Of a stretch of 64,000 bases of DNA, positions 7,676 to 15,433 are shown piece by piece; positions within the stretch are counted from its first letter, which is position 1, and each line of letters begins with the position of its first letter. The stretch covers positions 620,001-684,000 of the forward strand of contig CAWHZZ010000003.1 of NCBI GenBank assembly GCA_963833965.1. Direction: 5' to 3'. The translations under genes and the position numbers were made by a program. This DNA is from CAJCIW01 sp963833965. Its GTDB lineage: Bacteria; Chlamydiota; Chlamydiia; Chlamydiales; Rhabdochlamydiaceae. Below the pieces are notes generated by a model. The model had not been told where the DNA came from and searched no databases. It was given only the letters and a program-made list of their open reading frames with translations.

Positions 7676-8608
7676 ATGCTATCGATCAATCTCAAAGGCA
7701 AAAAGGCATTCATCGCCGGCATCGGAGACGACCAAGGCTACGGCTGGGCAATTGCAAAAGCTCTAGCAGAGGCCGGGGCGCAGATCATCATTGGAACGTG
7801 GACGCCGATCCTCAAGATCTTTACCCAATCCTGGAATCTGGGAAAATTCGATGAATCGCGCCAGCTGTCCAATGGCAAATTGATGGAGTATTTGAAAGTT
7901 TACGCCTTAGACGCCGCTTTTGACAAGCCGGAAGACGTTCCCCAAGAGATCCGCGAGAATAAACGGTATCAAGACGCGGCCGGGTACACCATTTCTGAAG
8001 TTGCAGCGGCTGTTGAAAGAGATTTCGGGAAAATCGACATCCTCGTCCACGCTCTTGCCAACGGTCCAGAAGTAAAAAAGCCGCTGCTGGAGACTTCCCG
8101 CAATGGCTATCTTTCCGCTCTTAGCTCTTCCAGCTACTCCTTCGTCAGTTTGCTCAAGCATTTCGGTCCATTGATGAATGCCGATGGCGCCTCAGTTTCT
8201 TTGACCTATCTCGCATCGGAGCGCGTCGTGCCAGGCTATGGCGGCGGCATGAGTTCTGCAAAAGCTGCCCTAGAGAGCGATACCCGAACACTCGCCTTCG
8301 AGGCAGGACGCAAATGGGGCGTCCGCGTCAATACGATTTCCGCAGGCCCTCTGCGCAGTAGAGCCGCTAGAGCCATTGGATTCATCGACAGCATGATCGA
8401 ATACTCTAAAGCCAATGCCCCTCTTGTTAAAGACATGACGGCTGAAGAGGTCGGCAGCGCTGCAGCCTTCCTGTGCTCCCCTCTTGCAACAGCGATCACT
8501 GGCGCGATTTTGTACGTCGACAATGGCATGCATGCGATGGGACTCGCCATCGACAGCCAAGCCCTCCTCAAGTCAAAAGAAGCCGAACTCGCAGAAGCGA
8601 AGTCGTAA
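7676..8608 (+). CDS. fabI: enoyl-[acyl-carrier-protein] reductase (NADH), plant/chlamydial type
   Basis: Catalyses the last reduction of each cycle of type II fatty-acid synthesis. 310 residues, longer than E. coli FabI (262), with the insertion around GTWTPILKIF and the ERVVPGYGGGMSSAKAAL active-site region typical of the plant and chlamydial branch; the Tyr and Lys there are the catalytic pair. The N-terminal GIGDDQGYGWAIAKAL is the dinucleotide-binding loop and HALANGPEV is the strand 4-5 region. TGTTATACT (7630-7638) looks like an extended -10 and AAGGGG sits 6 bases before the ATG. A family B palindrome follows the stop. Confidence 0.96.
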   Translation: MLSINLKGKKAFIAGIGDDQGYGWAIAKALAEAGAQIIIGTWTPILKIFTQSWNLGKFDESRQLSNGKLMEYLKVYALDAAFDKPEDVPQEIRENKRYQDAAGYTISEVAAAVERDFGKIDILVHALANGPEVKKPLLETSRNGYLSALSSSSYSFVSLLKHFGPLMNADGASVSLTYLASERVVPGYGGGMSSAKAALESDTRTLAFEAGRKWGVRVNTISAGPLRSRAARAIGFIDSMIEYSKANAPLVKDMTAEEVGSAAAFLCSPLATAITGAILYVDNGMHAMGLAIDSQALLKSKEAELAEAKS

Positions 8609-8661
8609 AGCTTTTGTCGCTTGTTTCAGCGCAAAGACGCGGAGAAAAACGAGAAGAATTC

Positions 8662-8735
8662 AAAATAACAGGATGGCCAGGATAGAAAAAATGAGGATTT
8701 CATATCCTGACCATCCTGGTCATCCTGTTATTTTT
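8662..8735. repeat. palindromic repeat family B, copy 1
   Basis: Inverted arms AATAACAGGATGGCCAGGAT and the complement-like ATCCTGGTCATCCTGTTATT around a short AT-rich centre, between the convergent fabI and HAD genes. Copies 2 and 3 are at 15294-15368 and 20700-20764. Confidence 0.85.
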
Positions 8736-8779
8736 TTGAAGTTTCTTGAATTGACAACGCGGCCTAAAATCTTTGCGTT

Positions 8780-9625
8780 TTAAATCGTCATAATCGCTTG
8801 TTTCAGCGCATCGATAATCCCATGCTGCTCGCCGTGCGAGGCGAGGATAGTGGCCATCGAGTGCATCTCTTTGGGCGCGGCGCTCATGACGATCTTGACA
8901 TCGGCACATTCGAGCATGCTGATGTCGTTGAGATCGTCTCCTGCCGCGATGACAGGACCGCCGTCGCCAATCACATCTTTCACTCGCTGTAGCGCATTGC
9001 CCTTCGTCGCCTGTTTTGCTGTGATCAGATTGAGATAAATTCCATCTGCTAAAGGATCGCGAATCATCGTCGCAGTTATCTCCGGAAACGGTTGCAGCAG
9101 GGCGTTGATCCTGAGCATCGCTTCCCTGGAGCCGAGGCATTTGATTAAGGGAAAGGCGATTGATTTTTCAAAATTGAAATCCTCGACAGACCTCCAAGGC
9201 TCTGGTGAGGTGGCCATGATCTTGTGGATATGCTCCTTCATAGAGGGCGAGAATTTCTCGGGGCGATAATAGCAAAAATCTCCCTTGTCATATCCTGCAT
9301 AGACGAGAAAATCCTCTTTTTCACCTCGATAGGCCTTTTCCAAGACCGGAATCACTTGAGGGTCGAGATAATGGCGGGCGACAAGTTCCTTGTGAGGCAT
9401 GAAAAGAATATCTGCCCCGTTTTGAACGGCGAGGTAAAAGGGAAAATCAAACGCTTTGACGACGCGGTAGCCATAAGAAAATGTGCGGCCGGTAATGAAA
9501 ACGATCTCCCATCCTTTTTTCTCGAGGTCGTGCAAAAACTGCACGACTTGCGGAGGAGCATGATGAGTGGCATCCGTGATCGTGCCGTCGATGTCTAAAG
9601 CGATCCAACCAATGTGTTTACGCAT
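8780..9625 (-). CDS. HAD-superfamily hydrolase, Cof/type IIB (sugar-phosphate phosphatase-like)
   Basis: 281 residues. Motif I is DIDGT (nucleophile Asp11, acid/base Asp13), motif II is FITGRTF, motif III uses the Lys of TAKQATKGNAL, and motif IV is AAGDDLNDISML, all classical for Cof-type HAD phosphatases that act on sugar phosphates or related metabolites. The middle (about residues 85-200) is the C2 cap. The substrate cannot be read from the sequence. It is a single gene, divergent from the FliO-like gene and convergent with fabI. Confidence 0.9.
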   Translation of the reverse strand: MRKHIGWIALDIDGTITDATHHAPPQVVQFLHDLEKKGWEIVFITGRTFSYGYRVVKAFDFPFYLAVQNGADILFMPHKELVARHYLDPQVIPVLEKAYRGEKEDFLVYAGYDKGDFCYYRPEKFSPSMKEHIHKIMATSPEPWRSVEDFNFEKSIAFPLIKCLGSREAMLRINALLQPFPEITATMIRDPLADGIYLNLITAKQATKGNALQRVKDVIGDGGPVIAAGDDLNDISMLECADVKIVMSAAPKEMHSMATILASHGEQHGIIDALKQAIMTI

Positions 9626-9701
9626 ATAGTGAGTATTTTAACAGGAAAAGTTGAAAAAAATTAAGAAGAATCTCAGACTGATTGTTTGCTTTCGGAGAAA
9701 T

Positions 9702-10166
9702 ATGAAATTAAAAAAATTTTTGACTGCTTTCATGCTTTTTGGCGCCCCTTTGGGGTTTTGCGACACGGAAACCCCTCCTCCCTCTGAACAATTCGCTCCT
9801 GCCCCGGAATCTGCTCCAACCCTCCAAGAGGAGCCTGCCCCGGAACCTACACAGGCATCTCCAGCGCCGCTGCCCTCTTCAAAAGAAATGACAAACTCCT
9901 ACGAGAATGCGTTTGTTCGCATGCTCGTCACATTGCTCGGGCTTGTTTTATTAGTGTTTGCGACTTTTTGGATTTTGCGAAGATTGGGAAAAGGAAAATT
10001 TAAAATGGGTTCCGGCAACTCGATCAATGTTTTAGAGCGGCGCGCGCTGAGTCCAAAATCCATGCTCTATATTGTCCAGATAGGCAACAAAAAGGTGTTG
10101 ATCTCGGAATCGCAACTCGAAGTGCGTGGGCTGACTTCTCTCGAAGAGCTTCCCGAAGTTGATTAA
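9702..10166 (+). CDS. FliO-like membrane protein (flagellar/type III export apparatus type)
   Basis: 154 residues from the ATG at 9702, which has CGGAGA upstream; an earlier in-frame ATG lacks one. Signal peptide (MKLKKFLTAFMLFGAPLGFC), then a disordered Pro/Glu linker (about 22-70), one transmembrane helix (LVTLLGLVLLVFATFWIL) and a C-terminal cytosolic domain with SINVLERRALSPKSMLYIV and KKVLISESQLEV, the FliO signature. FliO assists assembly of the FliPQR export gate in flagella; in a chlamydia it may serve the type III system. The stop overlaps the convergent neighbour by four bases. Confidence 0.8.
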   Translation: MKLKKFLTAFMLFGAPLGFCDTETPPPSEQFAPAPESAPTLQEEPAPEPTQASPAPLPSSKEMTNSYENAFVRMLVTLLGLVLLVFATFWILRRLGKGKFKMGSGNSINVLERRALSPKSMLYIVQIGNKKVLISESQLEVRGLTSLEELPEVD

Positions 10167-10942
10167 ACACGCTCCCGTCGGATGACAACAATGCGCGGAT
10201 CGTGGGTGTTATCGCGGACTTGGAAGCAGTGGGCCAAATAGAAAGGTCGCATCTGCATCATGTCTTTCACACAGGCCTTCAGGCAGCCCTCTCCTTCCCG
10301 AGGCGAAATGTTGCGGAAATCCTCTTTGAAAGAGATTCCGTTTTGCCAAGCGTTTTCAATGACGGCCTCAATTTTTCTGCCGTGGAAAGGCTTTGGAATG
10401 CCATAGAGCCCTGCTAGAATCGCCAAAAAGCCAAAGAACGGAGCCTTGATGATTTCATAAAGGCCGTTTCCTAATCTTTCCGGCAGGACAGTACAGGCGG
10501 TCCGCAGATCCGAAAAGCCCTCATAAAATCGACATTGAGCGAAATTTCTCCCGGCTTCGACGAGGATTTTGCTTGCGATGGCGGTGATTTCAATGGGGGT
10601 TTTGAATGCATACCAGGCCATTTTTCCAAGCGTGTAAAAGGGCATGCCAAGAACGACGAGAGCACATTTGATCGAAACGATCCAACCCTCTTCGTCCAAA
10701 TACATCTCACCCGTCTTCACATCTTCGATGTAGGTCACAAGCGGAGTTCTTTTCGTTTCACTAGTTGCCTTGTCCTTGATGGCGTAAAATTTGATGTTGC
10801 CATCTTCTCCTCTCTTCATCACATGGACACGGCGAAACGCGGAATTTGTACTCTCGCAAAGAGAGGTAAAAAAAGAACTCGCAGAGGAAAGGAGTTGCTT
10901 GATTTCGGAGGCGGGACTGAGAGTTTGAACAGAAGTCGCCAT
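10163..10942 (-). CDS. hypothetical protein with two hydrophobic segments
   Basis: 259 residues. The N-terminal 90 residues are soluble and polar; two hydrophobic stretches follow, VVLGMPFYTLGKMAWYAF (about residues 95-113) and APFFGFLAILAGLYGIP (about 167-183), and the C-terminus is charged with several cysteines. There is no signal peptide. Candidate inclusion-membrane or effector protein on general grounds only. It is convergent with the FliO-like gene, and its 3' ends overlap by 4 bases. Family not recognised. Confidence 0.65.
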   Translation of the reverse strand: MATSVQTLSPASEIKQLLSSASSFFTSLCESTNSAFRRVHVMKRGEDGNIKFYAIKDKATSETKRTPLVTYIEDVKTGEMYLDEEGWIVSIKCALVVLGMPFYTLGKMAWYAFKTPIEITAIASKILVEAGRNFAQCRFYEGFSDLRTACTVLPERLGNGLYEIIKAPFFGFLAILAGLYGIPKPFHGRKIEAVIENAWQNGISFKEDFRNISPREGEGCLKACVKDMMQMRPFYLAHCFQVRDNTHDPRIVVIRRERV

Positions 10943-10999
10943 CAGATCACCAAAATTTTTTGAAAAAGGATTATAGCAAACCTCAGTTATTTATTCTTT

Positions 11000-11200
11000 C
11001 TAAGAATTTTTTTTAGACTTAACGCGCCAAAGAGCGAACTTGCAGGTGATGAAAACGGAGGCGAGCAAAATGAACATGTAGACGATGCCTTGTGTTCGAT
11101 GAGTGGGCGCGATTTTTTTCTTTCGTTCCCAACGTCGAAGGGTTTGGGGAGATACACCTAACCTAGAAGCTGCTTCTTGGATGCTTAGAAATTTATTCAT
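11000..11200 (-). CDS. MerR/excisionase-type HTH followed by a hydrophobic tail, probable mobile-element remnant
   Basis: 66 residues. Residues 1-37 (FLSIQEAASRLGVSPQTLRR then WERKKKIAP) are an excellent MerR-like helix-turn-helix as found at the start of IS607-type serine recombinases and excisionases. Where such proteins continue with GGHRRY, this one changes after THRTQG into a hydrophobic stretch and a basic tail. Either it is a small HTH-membrane protein or, more likely, a recombinase gene cut off shortly after its DNA-binding domain. It lies directly downstream of a truncated nfeD-like gene, which supports past insertion or deletion here. Confidence 0.5.
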   Translation of the reverse strand: MNKFLSIQEAASRLGVSPQTLRRWERKKKIAPTHRTQGIVYMFILLASVFITCKFALWRVKSKKNS

Positions 11201-11231
11201 GCTGATAATGTATGATTAACTTTGAATAAGT

Positions 11232-11321
11232 TCAAGAGGAACTGTTACAAGCCCCTGGGAGGAAAAACTCAAGAAAGATCAGAAGGATGCCGGCGATGCC
11301 AAGCAGAAGAATGATTGCCAT
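11232..11321 (-). pseudogene. truncated second NfeD-like gene (29 codons)
   Basis: An ATG four bases after the nfeD stop opens a 29-codon frame, MAIILLLGIAGILLIFLEFF then LPGA, which is the typical first membrane helix of the shorter NfeD-family partner often encoded beside the protease-type protein. It then runs into Cys-Asn-Ser-Ser and stops. The rest is missing and an HTH fragment of recombinase type follows 32 bases later, so this appears to be a gene remnant cut by a rearrangement. Confidence 0.55.
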
Positions 11322-11325
11322 AGGT

Positions 11326-13488
11326 TCACTGAGCTACTTCTGAAGATTTTTTTTTGGCGACAACAATAACATTTCCTCGGATTTTACTGACAACGACTTT
11401 CTCTCCCTTTTCGATGAGCCCCTCTTCGGTAAGAGCATCGTAGAGATGGTAGCGGATTAATACCTTTCCGCCCGGTCGCAAAGAAGTAAAAGCTTCCCCT
11501 TCGCTGTCGATTGCGGGAAGAGTTCCTCGTTCAGGCTCTTGCTCTGTTTCCAACACGATCGGGCTCTTTTTAAGAAAGCGCGGCGACACAAATCTGGCAA
11601 GGAAGGCGATCAGACAAAAGCCGATAATCAGCGCGCTCGAATAAAAGGCCAAACATTTCATCCATTCGATTGTAGCCAAATTCCATTCGTTCCAATTCCA
11701 TGAAAAATGCAGCGAATCTAGATGCGGCAAAAACAGAGCAATGATCCCGAAGAGAATGAAAGCCAGGCCGGCCACCGCCAACATGGCAAATCCCGGTAGT
11801 AAAAGCATCTCGACAAGGATCAATGCGATCCCCATCGCGATGCATAAAATTTCCAGCCATCCGATCGTCCCGATGATAAAACCTGGCAAAAGAATGAGTC
11901 CCAAACAGACCAAGGCAAGGGCGGCTGGCGCGCCCACACCGGGCTGGCTCAATTCCAAATAAGCGCCGATGAGAAAGCCGATCATCAAAAGAGAAGCAAC
12001 GATAGGATGCGTCAAAAAGGCAAAAAAATTCGCTTTCCAATTATGATAGTAGATCACCTCAGCAAAGGGAATATTGGCGAAGAAAGGATAATTAAAGAGC
12101 TGGCTTTGTTTCCCGGGCCATTCCCCCATTTTCATTTCCAGGGGCGTTATCACCGGCGCCGCGATGATGGGAATCAAGATATCGGCCACTCCCAATTTTA
12201 AAAGTTGATCGGAATCCAAAGTGAGCAGTTTTCCTTTCGTAGTGATCACGATGTCGGGATGGTCGCCTTGCGAGAGGATTTCGCTATCATTTTGCAACTG
12301 AACGATATTGCCCTCCCGGATGACGAGAACGAGTTCGGGATCGGCCATCCCCTCGGCAATGAGCGGATTCCTTCCATAAAATTGGGCCAAGCTGGCAAAT
12401 TCCCCGCGCATAGCGGAGACCAACTTTTCTGAACGCTGCTCCACACTGCTCTCCTGGCCCGTAAGGACGGGCCCGGCAGCGCCCATCAAGCCGTTTTGCG
12501 TCACGGCGATAAAGCGGCTGGCGTATGCGATCATCGCTCCCTCGGAAAGGGCCCAATTGTAAATCACGGCGACAACGGGAATGTGCGTTTCCCTATCAAA
12601 CTGCTGCAACAATTCAGCGATCTTCATCGCGGGCAAGACATTTCCGCCAGGGGTTGCCAAACGCATCATGATGAAAATCACATTCCTTTTACGATATTCT
12701 TCCAGAGCGAATTTGATTTGAAGATAAGTCGTCTCATCAATTCTCGGTCGATCCGGACCTATAAAGAGCTGACCGATGAGATTTTCACGATCTTTTTTAT
12801 AAGAGATCATTTGCTGTAGGCGTTCATCGACTGCAGCGGCAGAGGAGACGAGCGGCGGGGCGGCGCTTCCTGCGTAGTAGAGGTTGAATTGCTCCGGCAG
12901 GACCGAATCGATCTCGAAACCCATACTCGCAAGATCTGAGCGGGTGAAGACCGCGGGCTCATGATGCGGGGGCTGGACCGGGAGGAGTTTCCATCCATTT
13001 TGATTCGCGACAGCGACGCTCGGATCGATCATCGCCTGGGCAGCCAGCCGTAAAACATAGGAATTGGGGACGTTGTCGGCAATGAGCCCGAGTACCCGGC
13101 GTAAAAGCTGGTCGAAAGGTATATTCGCTTTGGTTTCATGGAGAATGTCTCCCCAATTGAGGGAAGGGGTCCCCAACAGACGGTCTGCGAGAAGGGGAAA
13201 TACCGCAGAGGGACCCAAAGCCTCGTTTTCAATATAAACCGTGATTTTTACCCCTTTAGAGACCCTCAGATCGAATAATCGCTTAGCAAGGGTTAAAGAC
13301 GCGTCCAGCTCTCCAGTCCTCGAATCGACCCTTAAAAGGAGCTCTTCCCCGTCAAAACCATCCAATTGATTATTAATGGCTTGTAACTTCTGGAGTGATA
13401 AATCTTCCGAAAAAGTGAGAATAAGAGAGGCAGCACAGCAAAATTGAGATAAGAGGATGAAAATGAAGAGAATAAAGTATTTTCGCAT
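11326..13488 (-). CDS. NfeD-family membrane-bound ClpP-class serine protease-like protein
   Basis: 720 residues. A signal peptide (MRKYFILFIFILLSQFCCA) leads to a degenerate N-terminal region, then a ClpP/crotonase-like domain (about 240-440) with TPGGNVLPAMKIAELL and the nucleophile region NWALSEGAMIAYAS; the serine in ALSEG replaces the usual ASAG. Several membrane helices follow (about 505-620), then an OB-fold NfeD domain (FTSLRPGGKVLIRYHLYDAL) at the end. The family is thought to act in membrane quality control together with stomatin/flotillin-like proteins. A truncated partner gene follows. The family call is strong; activity is uncertain. Confidence 0.88.
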   Translation of the reverse strand: MRKYFILFIFILLSQFCCAASLILTFSEDLSLQKLQAINNQLDGFDGEELLLRVDSRTGELDASLTLAKRLFDLRVSKGVKITVYIENEALGPSAVFPLLADRLLGTPSLNWGDILHETKANIPFDQLLRRVLGLIADNVPNSYVLRLAAQAMIDPSVAVANQNGWKLLPVQPPHHEPAVFTRSDLASMGFEIDSVLPEQFNLYYAGSAAPPLVSSAAAVDERLQQMISYKKDRENLIGQLFIGPDRPRIDETTYLQIKFALEEYRKRNVIFIMMRLATPGGNVLPAMKIAELLQQFDRETHIPVVAVIYNWALSEGAMIAYASRFIAVTQNGLMGAAGPVLTGQESSVEQRSEKLVSAMRGEFASLAQFYGRNPLIAEGMADPELVLVIREGNIVQLQNDSEILSQGDHPDIVITTKGKLLTLDSDQLLKLGVADILIPIIAAPVITPLEMKMGEWPGKQSQLFNYPFFANIPFAEVIYYHNWKANFFAFLTHPIVASLLMIGFLIGAYLELSQPGVGAPAALALVCLGLILLPGFIIGTIGWLEILCIAMGIALILVEMLLLPGFAMLAVAGLAFILFGIIALFLPHLDSLHFSWNWNEWNLATIEWMKCLAFYSSALIIGFCLIAFLARFVSPRFLKKSPIVLETEQEPERGTLPAIDSEGEAFTSLRPGGKVLIRYHLYDALTEEGLIEKGEKVVVSKIRGNVIVVAKKKSSEVAQ

Positions 13489-13555
13489 CTATTTCAAAAG
13501 TAAAAATTAACAGATTTTTTGTCCAATGTTGTAAAATAATAATTAGGAGCCTCGA

Positions 13556-13936
13556 ATGGCAAGACTAGTTATACAAAAAAATTGTGAAGTTTTGGACCTC
13601 ATTTCCGATCCAAAAGAAAAGAACACCTACGATGTTCAAGTTCTTTTGACGAAGGAAATGGAAGAGTTCGCCCCTGTTCCTTTAAAATTAAAGGGCTCCT
13701 CACAAGAGATCGTAAAAATTCTACAATTTTTGGGCGATGCTTTTCAAAACAGGCCCGATCTCGAAAATCAACTCGACAAGCTCTCTATCGCCCCGATTAC
13801 GTTTGAACTCAAAGGCAAAAACATCGTCGCTAAGGACGTCCGAGGAAATGAACTGCTCAATGAAAACGTCCCTAATGTTTTGACGCCGGCGGACAAAGTG
13901 AAAGAGTTATCGGAAAAATTCTTCAAAATACGTTAA
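13556..13936 (+). CDS. conserved-looking hypothetical protein, 126 residues
   Basis: Soluble protein with alternating strands and helices (MARLVIQKNCEVLDLISDPK at the start), no signal peptide. AGGAG lies 7 bases before the ATG. Its last 30 bases overlap the end of hemL on the opposite strand. I do not recognise a family. Confidence 0.65.
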   Translation: MARLVIQKNCEVLDLISDPKEKNTYDVQVLLTKEMEEFAPVPLKLKGSSQEIVKILQFLGDAFQNRPDLENQLDKLSIAPITFELKGKNIVAKDVRGNELLNENVPNVLTPADKVKELSEKFFKIR

Positions 13937-15205
13937 AATCGCCTGCTGCGTTTTTTCCAAATTCGCCTCCGTATGGGCCTCGCAGAGAAAATGCGCCTCG
14001 TAAGCGGATGGGGAAAGATAAATGCCTTGCTCAAACAGCGTCCGGAAGAAGTGTTTGAACCGCGGTTCATCCATTGAGCAAAGGTCTTCTTTGCTCTCCA
14101 CTTTTTCAACTCCAAAAAAGAGAGTGAACATCGACCCAGCGCTTTGAATCGCCACAGATAATTTTTTTCTCGAAACGACTTCTCGCATCGGCTCTAAAAA
14201 TTGCTCCGTTTTTTCATTTAATCGGGGGTGAAAATCGGGCTGCTCGATGATTTTCAACGTTTCCAGCCCCGCGCACATCGCCAGCGGATTGCCGGAAAGT
14301 GTCCCCGCTTGATAAACGCCACCAAGCGGAGCGATCATCTCCATGATCTCTTTTTTACCGCCGAAGGCCGCCGCTGGAAATCCGCCGCCGATGATTTTGC
14401 CAAGGCAGGTCAAATCCGGGACGATGCCGTAATGTCCTTGCGCTCCTTGAAGGCCGACGCGAAAACCGGTGATCACCTCATCAAAGATCAGCGCCGCTCC
14501 TTTTTTTTCCGTCTCTTCGCGTAGCATTTCGAGGAACTCTTTTTCCGCAGGGACGACTCCCATATTTCCAGCCACAGGTTCAACCAAAACGGCAGCGATG
14601 TCGTCCCGCGATCTCAAAAATTGACGGCAGGTCTCAAGATCGTTAAATGGCAAAGAAACGGTGAGTTTGACGAGCTCTTGAGGAATTCCTTGAGAGGAAG
14701 CTTGGGACAAGTGAGCGGCGCCGGAGCCGGCCTTGATGAGCAAGCTGTCGGAATGCCCATGAAAATGGCCGTTGAATTTGACAATCGTCGATTTTCCGGT
14801 GTAGCCTCTCGCCAGGCGGATCGCACTCATCGCGGCCTCTGTCCCTGATGAGACAAAGCGGAGCTTTTTCATGGAGGGGAAATGGCACATGAGCCTCTCG
14901 GCGAGCTCTTTTTCATAGGGAGTCGCAATGCCAAAAGAGGAACCCTTAGCCAGCTGCTCGGAGGCCTTTTTGACAATGCGTTCATCGGCGTGCCCGAGGA
15001 TCAAAGCCCCCCAGCTTTGGCAAAAATCGACATAATCATGCCCGTCGACATCGATGACCATGTCCCCTTTTCCCTCCCGGACCATCAACGGGGTCAGCCC
15101 CATGCCTGTGAATGAGCGGACTGGGGAATTGACGCCACCGGGCATAAGGGCGCAGGAGTCCTGATAGAGCTGTTCTGTGACAGGGCGCGGTCTTTGGTTC
15201 ATCAT
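13907..15205 (-). CDS. hemL: glutamate-1-semialdehyde 2,1-aminomutase
   Basis: PLP enzyme making 5-aminolevulinate from glutamate-1-semialdehyde in the C5 pathway of haem synthesis. 432 residues, family length. Signatures are the N-terminal PGGVNSPVRSF, GTEAAMSAIRLARG (phosphate-binding), FNGHFHGHSD, FDEVITGFRVG (Asp to the PLP ring nitrogen) and CLGKIIGGGFPAAAFGG with the Schiff-base lysine. It is transcribed divergently from tamA; a family B palindrome sits in the shared upstream region. The 3' end overlaps the small convergent gene. Confidence 0.97.
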   Translation of the reverse strand: MMNQRPRPVTEQLYQDSCALMPGGVNSPVRSFTGMGLTPLMVREGKGDMVIDVDGHDYVDFCQSWGALILGHADERIVKKASEQLAKGSSFGIATPYEKELAERLMCHFPSMKKLRFVSSGTEAAMSAIRLARGYTGKSTIVKFNGHFHGHSDSLLIKAGSGAAHLSQASSQGIPQELVKLTVSLPFNDLETCRQFLRSRDDIAAVLVEPVAGNMGVVPAEKEFLEMLREETEKKGAALIFDEVITGFRVGLQGAQGHYGIVPDLTCLGKIIGGGFPAAAFGGKKEIMEMIAPLGGVYQAGTLSGNPLAMCAGLETLKIIEQPDFHPRLNEKTEQFLEPMREVVSRKKLSVAIQSAGSMFTLFFGVEKVESKEDLCSMDEPRFKHFFRTLFEQGIYLSPSAYEAHFLCEAHTEANLEKTQQAILTYFEEFFR

Positions 15206-15293
15206 GCCTCCAAAATTTTTTTAAAGTTTATGAAAAAATTAAAAAAAAACAAAGGAAGATTACCACGAAGATGGGAAACCACAGAGAATTTTA

Positions 15294-15368
15294 AAAATAA
15301 CAGGATGGCCAGGATAATCCTGAAAAGGATTTCTTATCCTGATCATCCTGGTCATCCTGTTATTTTTT
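15294..15368. repeat. palindromic repeat family B, copy 2
   Basis: ATAACAGGATGGCCAGGATA pairs with TATCCTGATCATCCTGGTCA and the following CATCCTGTTAT. This copy lies in a divergent promoter region (hemL/tamA), so it is not simply a terminator. The bases just before it (15258-15290, ACCACGAAGATGGGAAACCA) also recur in inverted orientation at 32156-32188. Confidence 0.8.
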
Positions 15369-15433
15369 GATTCGTAGTTTCCTCTCACAGAAAGAGGTTG
15401 CATTGGAAATAGAGAGAGAAATAACCTTTTTCC

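Noticed and set aside
8236..8571. Long open frames on the opposite strand of fabI and similar antisense frames over lpdA, tgt and speE
   Set aside because: Codon-biased shadows of well-recognised genes on the other strand; no ribosome sites or family features.
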